Part shown: one piece after another, positions 1 to 5,245 of the stretch | How the letters are laid out: every line of letters begins with the position of its first letter | Numbering within the stretch: position 1 is the first letter of the stretch | Program-made: the position numbers and the translations under genes | The notes under the pieces: model-generated | Seen by the model: the letters and a program-made list of their open reading frames with translations, nothing else | The model's database searches: none | What the model was told of the DNA's origin: nothing | Assembly: GCA_964407825.1 (NCBI GenBank) | Contig: CAYOXD010000112.1 | Coordinates: 1 to 9,332, forward strand | DNA length: 9,332 bases | Origin: CAYOXD01 sp964407825 | GTDB lineage: Bacteria; Desulfobacterota; Desulfobacteria; Desulfobacterales; JAFDDL01 | Direction of reading: 5' to 3'

Positions 1-76
1 TGCCCAGGGGGACGGTCTGGTTGGAGAAGTCGGAAAAATCGGTTGTGCAAAGAATACGCTTGATTTGAACTCTCAT
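1..76 (-). CDS. Universal stress protein (UspA family), N-terminal 25 codons, cut by window edge
   Basis: Reading the minus strand from an ATG at 76-74 gives a 25-residue open start containing KRILCTTDFSDFSNQ. This is the first beta strand and following loop of the universal stress protein fold, in which the aspartate of the T-D-F-S stretch usually lies at the nucleotide-binding or dimer face. A strong Shine-Dalgarno (AAGGAGG, 84-90) sits 7 nt before the ATG, which supports a real start. The rest of the gene lies beyond the left edge, so the ATP-binding glycine motif cannot be checked. Members are small cytoplasmic proteins, often nucleotide-binding, linked to stress survival. It is co-oriented with the acyltransferase gene but 259 bp separate them, so it probably has its own promoter. 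Confidence 0.72.
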   Translation of the reverse strand, partial: MRVQIKRILCTTDFSDFSNQTVPLG

Positions 77-335
77 GACGCCCCCTCCTTTTTTGCCCCC
101 TGCGGGACACGGCCCCGTCGGCTGGACCCCGTCGTTGGAGCCGGTCCGCATCAGGCGATGTTGGTTCGAAGCCATGAATCAGCTGAAGATGGCAAGGCGA
201 GGCAGCTTGGGATCAGGGTATAGCTCCGGCAAGCAACGGGGAGGAACAGGCAATGGAACAGCCGCACAGAAGCGCTCCTGATTCATAGGATATCACAGGG
301 CCCCATGGGGTTCAATGCCTGCATACGCCAATGGT
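77..335. other. Intergenic region between plsC-like gene and usp; no gene seen
   Basis: About 260 bp with no convincing coding frame. Apart from the usp ribosome binding site it holds a perfect 10-bp palindrome CCCCATGGGG (301-310), not followed by a T run on either strand, and a widely spaced 9-bp inverted repeat (174-182 with 278-286). I could not identify a convincing -35/-10 promoter for usp or an intrinsic terminator for the acyltransferase gene. Confidence 0.5.
84..90 (-). promoter_or_regulatory. Ribosome binding site of the partial universal stress protein gene
   Basis: AAGGAGG on the minus strand, with 7 nt to the ATG at 76-74. It is the main sequence support that the short edge fragment is a real gene start. 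Confidence 0.7.
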
Positions 336-1166
336 TCAGGCGATCGGCGCCCCCCAGCGTACCAGGTGCTCCTCGATAAAGGATACCACTTTGCGATGGG
401 TCTCCTGGCCGGCGGTCGTCACGGGGATGGGCGAACCGAAGGCCACATGCACAACCTTTTCCGGGTTCACCGGACCGGCCTCCTTGATGAGACTGCCATT
501 GGCCTGGAAATCGGTCTTCATGGCCACCGGCACCACCCAGGTCCCTGTCTTTTTGGCCAGCTTGACGCCCAGGGAATTGAAAGCTGCCGCATCGAACCGC
601 GCGCTTCGGGTGGATTGGGGAAAAATGACCAGGGAACATCCTGATCCAAGAAGCCTGCGGCCCTGATCGAGAACAACCTTCAGGTCCTTCCGGGGATTGG
701 TACGCTCAAGGGAAATGGGATGCACGGCGCGCATAATGGCTCCGAACACCGGGTAGTTCAACAGAGACTCCTTGACCACGAAGGTCACCCGGTGAAAGGG
801 CAGGATAAGCCCGGGCAGCAGGAAGGTATCGAGCATACTCATGTGATTGGCGATGAATACCAGGGGGCCGGGATGTTCCGCAACCCGTCGAAGACCTGAC
901 ACATGATGACGGCCGCCAACGGACTCGACGAATTTTAAGATACGAAGGGAATCGATGATCCACCGTTCGCGGTCGTACTTTCCCTTCATGGCCGTCTTGC
1001 TGCTGCCGTATATAAGCGCCATGAGACGGGTGTAATACCCGAAGGTCGCCAACCATGTGGGAAGCCGCCTGAGGACCGAGGGGACGGGGGGGCTGGTATA
1101 ACCGAATTCCGTTGTCAGGATGCGCCGCAACTCCAGGATGCGCCGCAACTCAAGAATGTCAATCAT
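336..1166 (-). CDS. PlsC-type lysophospholipid / 1-acylglycerol-3-phosphate acyltransferase family protein
   Basis: A 276-residue protein of the glycerolipid acyltransferase family (PlsC, PF01553), which moves an acyl chain from acyl-ACP or acyl-CoA to a lysolipid at the inner membrane. Motif I, the catalytic H-x4-D, is NHMSMLD with His108 and Asp113. A motif II-like stretch PISLER follows near residue 150. Motif III is FPQSTRS near 182 in place of the usual FPEGTRS, and motif IV is VVPVAM near 211-216. Hydrophobic stretches near 45-55 and 115-125 suit membrane association. I chose ATG 1166; the frame also extends seven codons to a TTG at 1187 without a ribosome binding site, and the ATG itself has only a weak one. 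Two perfect 18-bp repeats near the 5' end duplicate ELRRIL. The gene lies 52 bp after the larger flavin-enzyme-like gene and may share its transcript. The acceptor substrate cannot be read from sequence; other members acylate ornithine lipids, lysophospholipids or lipid A precursors. Confidence 0.82.
   Translation of the reverse strand: MIDILELRRILELRRILTTEFGYTSPPVPSVLRRLPTWLATFGYYTRLMALIYGSSKTAMKGKYDRERWIIDSLRILKFVESVGGRHHVSGLRRVAEHPGPLVFIANHMSMLDTFLLPGLILPFHRVTFVVKESLLNYPVFGAIMRAVHPISLERTNPRKDLKVVLDQGRRLLGSGCSLVIFPQSTRSARFDAAAFNSLGVKLAKKTGTWVVPVAMKTDFQANGSLIKEAGPVNPEKVVHVAFGSPIPVTTAGQETHRKVVSFIEEHLVRWGAPIA
1116..1151. repeat. Perfect 18-bp tandem duplication inside the acyltransferase 5' end
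   Basis: The unit caggatgcgccgcaactc occurs twice head to tail, at 1116-1133 and 1134-1151, without mismatch. It is in frame and doubles six residues, ELRRIL, near the N-terminus ahead of the catalytic domain. Perfect identity suggests a recent slippage duplication. Confidence 0.95.
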
Positions 1167-1190
1167 GGTCTCTACCGAGAAAAACAACGA

Positions 1191-1196
1191 ATTATA
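1191..1196 (-). promoter_or_regulatory. Possible -10 box for the acyltransferase gene
   Basis: A perfect TATAAT lies on the minus strand 24 nt before the ATG at 1166 and just after the stop of the upstream gene. The sequence 17-18 nt further upstream is GC-rich and has no good -35 hexamer, so this is only a candidate for an internal promoter. Confidence 0.25.
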
Positions 1197-1218
1197 GGTT
1201 CAGGAGCGAGGCAGGCGG

Positions 1219-3066
1219 TCAGCAGGCCAGCACCATGGGTTCCTCGGTGCCCTGCCCGGAGGGTTGCCGATCAAAGCCACTCTTTCGCCACAGCATATTC
1301 AGCCGGGCACGTTGGATCTTGACGCAGGGGGCGATGGATGCGAGGTTTTCGCCAGGATAGGCCGGGCGGCCGGAAATTTCCAGGCAGGCGTCCATCCCCT
1401 TCTCGAGGTTACCCATGTATTCCACGAGGGCCTTCACCGCCTTGGGGCTCCCATCGCACTGCCGAATCAGCCGCTCGAAGTAGTCGACGTACATCACAAT
1501 TTCGTTGGCGAACATGTGCGGTCTCTGGTCGGACACAAGAGAAGTCCCCCGGCCATAGATGTGGTCCACCATCTGCCGAAGCGAGTAGGTTTCATCAAAC
1601 CAGGCCAGGTTCGGCCCAGGACAAACCAGGGGGGGAGATTTTTTCGCATCGGCCATCCCCAGTCCAATGAGAATGCCGTTGCCCAGATGGTCACACAGGC
1701 AGGTCTTTCCAAGCACCTTTTCGGTATCCTCCGACTGCTGGAAATCCCCTTCCCCGCAGGTACCGATCTGGGCCAGCTTCTTCTTTTGAAATTTCGTGGA
1801 GGCCATACAAATCGGCTGCTCCGAGAATTCTGTATTCAGCGCCAGAAACCCCTTGGGGCAGCCGGAACCGGGTTTCCCAGAGGCGACGTTTCCCTGGGTC
1901 CACTTGACAGACGCGGTATTGCGCACCAGATTGAAGGGGACTCCCAACGGGGATATGTCACTCAGGTATAGATCGTTCTTTCCGGCATTACGCATCAGGT
2001 CCCGGGTTGGCGTATCCACACAGGTGGCTTCGGGAACCAGCAGGAAGGGGGTCCCCCACCCCGTGGCGTCCATGCCGAAGGTCTCACGGAGTCTGAAATC
2101 CTCTCCATGGTTTCCGATCCCGCCCTGGACCGTGACCAACGGCGGCGAAATCGCCTCGGGGGACGGATAGGCCCATCCCATCCCTTGATAATGCTTCCGG
2201 ATCAGGCGTTGGAAATCGGTGCTCAACCGTTCCCGGTTTTCCATGAATTCCTGAAGGATGACGGGCAGCAGAACACCGTTCGAGGCAAAGGCATGCCCCC
2301 CGCAGTTCAAACCGGACTCGATCCGGTACTCGGACACCTCGAGACCGCTTTGGGCCAGAAACCTGCCCTGAATCAGAGAGGAGCGAAAATCACTGACTTT
2401 CAGGATGATCTTCTTATTTGCCCGGCCAGTTTCATCCCGGTAAAAATCCCTGAACCGGGTCATATAACGGAAGAGCCCCTTGTTGATCCCGGCCGAAAAA
2501 ACGAGGCCGGAGGACAGGCGGCTTTCAGCGAACCCTTTGAGGGCCGTCTTGGCGTCCGAGCAGTCCTCCAGGGCCCCCCCCTGGCTATCGAACCGGGGCC
2601 GGTCCAGTTTGACCATGATGTTGACCTGGATCTCACCAGGTTGCATGCCCAGGGTCAGTTTCTCGGCCAGCCGGTCCCGATCGACGCCGGGCTGCATGTC
2701 CAGCAGCCTCAGATAGTCTTTCTTGAGGACCGATCCCTCGGGCAGCATCTCGAAATATTTTCGTTTGTCATTGTCCTGGAAAAAGGGCTCCATGCGGACC
2801 CTATCCATTTTTTCCTCTACAATATCCAGGACGAGGTTGAGATATTCCCGGATTCTGCGGCTCCGGCCGTCCATGGCACTCCTGGGAATGGGGTCATAGG
2901 GCCGATTGAATTTCCCGCAGTAATATTTCCGCAAGCGTTCGAGCAGCAGGTCATCCACGAGGGAGATGACCGATGAAATACCAAAATGGGCCACGCGGAT
3001 CGGTGTATCTGCCGAGTGCCCGGTGCCCATGACCGGAATATGAAAGGAATGGGGGGTTGCAACCAT
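1219..3066 (-). CDS. Uncharacterised ~615-aa protein with FMN TIM-barrel oxidoreductase-like motifs and cysteine-rich C-terminal part
   Basis: I do not recognise a named gene. The N-terminus has HIPVMGTGHSADTP followed by FGISSVISLVDD. Around residues 220-265 (ATG 3066 numbering) come a strand KKIILKVSDF and then IESGLNCGGHAF. Near 310-347 come TVQGGIGNHG and GWGTPFLLVPEA. These resemble, in order, the K-V...G...EAGGH and GGI...GT-F-L-EA elements that bind FMN phosphate in the nitronate monooxygenase / FabK / PfaD superfamily. The part from about residue 400 carries spaced cysteines (403, 420, 437, 456 and 458, 482) that could bind a metal or iron-sulfur cluster; that is inference. No signal peptide or membrane segment is visible, so it is probably cytoplasmic. 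ATG 3066 is preferred because GAGG lies 6 nt before it. ATG 3081 (+5 codons) and TTG 3111 (+15 codons) are alternatives. It probably leads an operon with the acyltransferase gene and is divergent from the kinase gene. Confidence 0.75.
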   Translation of the reverse strand: MVATPHSFHIPVMGTGHSADTPIRVAHFGISSVISLVDDLLLERLRKYYCGKFNRPYDPIPRSAMDGRSRRIREYLNLVLDIVEEKMDRVRMEPFFQDNDKRKYFEMLPEGSVLKKDYLRLLDMQPGVDRDRLAEKLTLGMQPGEIQVNIMVKLDRPRFDSQGGALEDCSDAKTALKGFAESRLSSGLVFSAGINKGLFRYMTRFRDFYRDETGRANKKIILKVSDFRSSLIQGRFLAQSGLEVSEYRIESGLNCGGHAFASNGVLLPVILQEFMENRERLSTDFQRLIRKHYQGMGWAYPSPEAISPPLVTVQGGIGNHGEDFRLRETFGMDATGWGTPFLLVPEATCVDTPTRDLMRNAGKNDLYLSDISPLGVPFNLVRNTASVKWTQGNVASGKPGSGCPKGFLALNTEFSEQPICMASTKFQKKKLAQIGTCGEGDFQQSEDTEKVLGKTCLCDHLGNGILIGLGMADAKKSPPLVCPGPNLAWFDETYSLRQMVDHIYGRGTSLVSDQRPHMFANEIVMYVDYFERLIRQCDGSPKAVKALVEYMGNLEKGMDACLEISGRPAYPGENLASIAPCVKIQRARLNMLWRKSGFDRQPSGQGTEEPMVLAC

Positions 3067-3072
3067 GGTACG

Positions 3073-3076
3073 CCTC
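3073..3076 (-). promoter_or_regulatory. Ribosome binding site that favours the start at 3066
   Basis: GAGG on the minus strand, 6 nt before ATG 3066. The upstream alternatives are weaker: ATG 3081 has only GGAA 9 nt away, and TTG 3111 has no purine-rich site. Confidence 0.45.
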
Positions 3077-3107
3077 GTCATAATGGGTATTTCCGCTTTA
3101 CGCAGAC

Positions 3108-3154
3108 TCAAGGGGTGAGAGCGTGCTCTTATTCAAGGGGTGAGCATGCTCTTA
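3108..3154. repeat. Imperfect direct repeat with palindromic cores, candidate operator
   Basis: Two copies of TCAAGGGGTGAG followed by a G/C core and TGCTCTTA occur at 3108-3131 and 3133-3154, starting 25 bp apart. Each contains a palindrome: AGAGC-GT-GCTCT in the first copy and the perfect 10-bp GAGCATGCTC in the second. The copies differ by a 2-bp length change and a centre change. They lie 42-88 bp before the ATG of the minus-strand gene, a normal place for an operator. Confidence 0.8.
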
Positions 3155-3206
3155 AAGGTGACATTCTTTAATCTAAACCGGATCGATTCACAAGAGAGGC
3201 GAGACG

Positions 3207-3224
3207 TTTTACAAAACTTTTACA
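3207..3224 (+). promoter_or_regulatory. 11-bp-phased TTTTACA direct repeat, candidate OmpR/PhoB-type regulator site
   Basis: TTTTACA occurs at 3207-3213 and again at 3218-3224, 11 bp apart, so both copies face the same side of the helix. Winged-helix regulators of the OmpR/PhoB family bind tandem half-sites spaced 10-11 bp, and known OmpR sites are similarly T/A-rich with a TTAC core. The pair lies between the two divergent genes and next to the operon encoding such a regulator. Binding is inference. Confidence 0.4.
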
Positions 3225-3355
3225 TTTTTGCCCCCTCATTAATTGGGTTGTCCGGTCAGAGCCCTTTGGTGTATCCACTATAGGCGATCGGGCGATTCGG
3301 CCGGCATGTCCGGATCCGGGCGTCACCGTTAAAATAAAACTATAAATGCGATTGT

Positions 3356-3374
3356 CCGGGCGCAACCGCCCCGG
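3356..3374 (+). other. GC-rich hairpin in the putative leader of the sensor kinase gene
   Basis: GGGCG (3358-3362) pairs with CGCCC (3367-3371) across a CAAC loop. An outer CC/GG pair extends the stem past a one-base bulge. No T run follows, so it is not an intrinsic terminator. It ends 22 nt before the preferred ATG at 3397. Confidence 0.35.
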
Positions 3375-3396
3375 TCATATGGAGCGTTGGCAGGTC

Positions 3397-4374
3397 ATGA
3401 AAACAGCCAAATGGTTTTTGCACCCCTTCCTGATCCTGATTTTCTCCATCCTTGCCCTAGGGACTTCCCTATTTCTCTACATCTACTGGTACCTGGAATT
3501 CAGTGTCGGGCTCAATGTGCTGGCCGATCGATTCCATTTCGATCCAACGCAGGTGCTGGAAATACGCAACTGGGTGGTGATCCTGGTCCTGTCGCTTCTG
3601 GTGGGCATCATCCTGATGGGCATTTCCATCATATTCACTTATAACATCAAGATGTTCCAGCTGTACCGGATGCAAAACAACTTCATCAACAACTTCACCC
3701 ATGAGCTCAAAACACCGGTCACCTCCTTGAAGTTATACCTGGAAACGTTCCGAAAATATGATATCGCCAAGGAAAAACGCATCAAGTATCTGGATTACAT
3801 GATAAGCGATGTCAACCGGTTAACCGACGATATCGACCGAATTCTGAACCTTGCCCGAATCGAAAGCAAGAGCTTCAACTGTGATTTCGTCAGGACGGAT
3901 GTGGTGGCCTTTACCCGAGCCTTCATCGAGAGCAACGCGCACCATTTCGGCACCTCACAAATTCACGTTTCAGCGCCCGACACGCTGGCCTTCTTTTACG
4001 AGATCAACCCGCCCCTTTTCGAAATGCTCCTGATGAATCTGTTGACCAACGCAATCAAATATAATACCTCGGAAGCCCCGAGGGTCACCATCTTCTTTGA
4101 ACAGAAAAACCGGCACCTGCTGATCCGGTTCGAGGACAACGGCATCGGCATTGAAGGTGGCAACATGAAGAAAATATTTAAAAAATTCTATCAGGCCGGC
4201 ACATCTGACAACATGTCCGCAAAGGGCACCGGCCTGGGGCTTTACCTGGTGGATCATATCGTCCGATTGCACAGGGGGAAAATATCCGCCCACAGCAGGG
4301 GTGCCCATCACGGCTCCACCTTCACCGTTTCGTTGCCACTGCCGTCCCAAACCAGGGGGTCATCAGGGGAATAA
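3397..4374 (+). CDS. Membrane-bound sensor histidine kinase without HAMP domain
   Basis: A 325-residue inner-membrane kinase with an HWE-unrelated, classical HisKA plus HATPase_c layout. Two membrane segments (about 7-31 and 59-83) enclose a periplasmic loop of only about 27 residues. The second segment runs through a short linker straight into the H-box NFTHELKTP with phospho-acceptor His102. The ATP-binding domain shows the N-box LLTNAIKYN (Asn218), the G1 box DNGIGI (Asp247) and the G2 box GTGLGL (277-282), so all catalytic elements are present. No HAMP or PAS domain fits between membrane and H-box. The start at ATG 3397 is preferred because it leads directly into the first membrane segment, though its ribosome binding site is weak (GGAG 12 nt upstream). 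ATG 3346 and ATG 3379 are in-frame alternatives. It is co-transcribed with the response regulator 3 bp downstream. The stimulus is unknown; such a short loop suggests sensing in or at the membrane. Confidence 0.9.
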   Translation: MKTAKWFLHPFLILIFSILALGTSLFLYIYWYLEFSVGLNVLADRFHFDPTQVLEIRNWVVILVLSLLVGIILMGISIIFTYNIKMFQLYRMQNNFINNFTHELKTPVTSLKLYLETFRKYDIAKEKRIKYLDYMISDVNRLTDDIDRILNLARIESKSFNCDFVRTDVVAFTRAFIESNAHHFGTSQIHVSAPDTLAFFYEINPPLFEMLLMNLLTNAIKYNTSEAPRVTIFFEQKNRHLLIRFEDNGIGIEGGNMKKIFKKFYQAGTSDNMSAKGTGLGLYLVDHIVRLHRGKISAHSRGAHHGSTFTVSLPLPSQTRGSSGE

Positions 4375-4377
4375 CCG

Positions 4378-5109
4378 ATGGGTAACGGAACCAAAAAGCG
4401 AATCCTGATCATCGAGGATGATGCGCATATCGCTGAGGGGCTCGACCTGAACCTGACCCTCCAGGGGTATGAGGTGCGCGTCGCCGAGGATGGCGCAGCC
4501 GGTCTGGATCAATGGCGGACGTGGCGGCCGATGCTGATCGTGCTCGATATCATGCTGCCTGAAGTCGATGGACTGACGGTGTTGAAGCGGATCCGTGAAA
4601 CCGATGAACGCGTTCCGATCCTGGTGCTCTCGGCCAAAAACGCTGCCGACGACCGCATAAGGGGGCTTGCCTTCGGGGTGGATGACTACCTGGCCAAGCC
4701 CTTTAATCTGGATGAGTTCCTGCTTCGTATCGAGCGCCTGTTGATCAAGGCCACCTGGTACGATGACCGCCTTCCTATAGCGGACCCGACGCCGGATATC
4801 TACGAATTCGGCGACAACCGGATTGATTTCCTCACCTTTACCGCCCTTGGTAAAACCGGCAAAATCACTCTCACCGAGCAGGAGGTTAAACTGCTCAGGC
4901 TTTTTATCGCCAATCCGGGCAAACCCCTTTCAAGAGAGCGTCTGCTGGAAGCCGGCTGGGACTACTCCCCGCAGGCGTCCTCGCGAACCATCGACAATTT
5001 CATCGTCCGATTCCGAAAATACTTTGAGACCAGACCCAGAAAGCCCGTTTATTTCAAGAGCCTGCGATCGGTCGGGTATGTTTTTGATCCCAAAGGAAGC
5101 GGGGGGTAG
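4378..5109 (+). CDS. OmpR/PhoB-family response regulator
   Basis: A 243-residue cytoplasmic transcription regulator. The receiver domain (about 7-122) has the acidic pair Asp14-Asp15, phospho-acceptor Asp57 in VLDIMLP, the switch residue Ser85 and Lys107 in AKPF, so it is complete. The winged-helix domain (about 142-237) shows LTEQEVKLLRLF, the recognition helix region SSRTIDNFIVRFRKYF and the C-terminal hairpin RSVGYVF. The domain order and length match the OmpR/PhoB type. AGGGGA lies 7 nt before the ATG, and only 3 bp separate the gene from the kinase stop, so the two are a cognate pair on one transcript. Only six bases follow the stop before the assembly gap, so further operon members cannot be excluded. 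Its targets are unknown; the TTTTACA pair upstream of the kinase gene is a candidate for autoregulation. Confidence 0.93.
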   Translation: MGNGTKKRILIIEDDAHIAEGLDLNLTLQGYEVRVAEDGAAGLDQWRTWRPMLIVLDIMLPEVDGLTVLKRIRETDERVPILVLSAKNAADDRIRGLAFGVDDYLAKPFNLDEFLLRIERLLIKATWYDDRLPIADPTPDIYEFGDNRIDFLTFTALGKTGKITLTEQEVKLLRLFIANPGKPLSRERLLEAGWDYSPQASSRTIDNFIVRFRKYFETRPRKPVYFKSLRSVGYVFDPKGSGG

Positions 5110-5115
5110 CCCCTT

Positions 5116-5215
5116 NNNNNNNNNNNNNNNNNNNNNNNNNNNNNNNNNNNNNNNNNNNNNNNNNNNNNNNNNNNNNNNNNNNNNNNNNNNNNNNNNNNNN
5201 NNNNNNNNNNNNNNN
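5116..5215. other. Assembly gap (100 N)
   Basis: Exactly 100 N, the conventional placeholder for a scaffold gap of unknown size. Missing sequence may include the end of the two-component operon, additional genes or the rest of a terminator. Adjacency of the response regulator and the CsgG-like gene should not be taken as proven. Confidence 0.98.
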
Positions 5216-5216
5216 C

Positions 5217-5245
5217 CCCCATTGTTGCAACGATGGGGTTTATTT
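5217..5245 (+). terminator. Terminator-like hairpin between convergent genes, at the gap edge
   Basis: CCCCATTGTTG pairs with CAACGATGGGG (5217-5238), a near-perfect palindrome with one U-G wobble. On the plus strand it is followed by TTTATTT (5239-5245), as in an intrinsic terminator for the transcript coming through the gap. The T run overlaps the stop codon of the CsgG-like gene. On the minus strand the matching T run, if present, would lie in the gap, so it may be bidirectional. Confidence 0.65.

Larger units (their letters stand above)
3067..3396. other. Divergent intergenic / control region between the flavin-enzyme-like gene and the sensor kinase
   Basis: About 330 bp between the preferred starts of two divergent genes. 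From left to right it holds a 25-bp-spaced direct repeat with embedded palindromes (3108-3154), an 11-bp-phased TTTTACA pair (3207-3224) in an AT-rich block, and a GC-rich hairpin (3356-3374). Possible plus-strand -10 elements are TATAGG (3279-3284) and TATAAA (3341-3346), but neither has a good -35 hexamer at normal spacing. A minus-strand TTGTGA (3187-3192) lies near an A/T-rich stretch at about 3160-3175. None of these promoter guesses is strong. Confidence 0.5.

Noticed and set aside
75..281. 68-codon plus-strand open frame at the left end
   Set aside because: It starts opposite the usp start codon, has no ribosome binding site and no recognisable composition; the minus-strand usp start is far better supported.
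174..286. 9-bp inverted repeat ATGAATCAG / CTGATTCAT
   Set aside because: The arms are about 95 bp apart, do not extend further and have no T run; likely chance.
301..310. Palindrome CCCCATGGGG after the acyltransferase gene considered as a terminator
   Set aside because: It has no loop and no following T run on either strand.
1264..2976. Plus-strand open frames of 235 and 289 codons opposite the flavin-enzyme-like gene
   Set aside because: Antisense shadows in a GC-rich gene; the minus-strand frame is longer, has a sensible start and shows patterned motifs.
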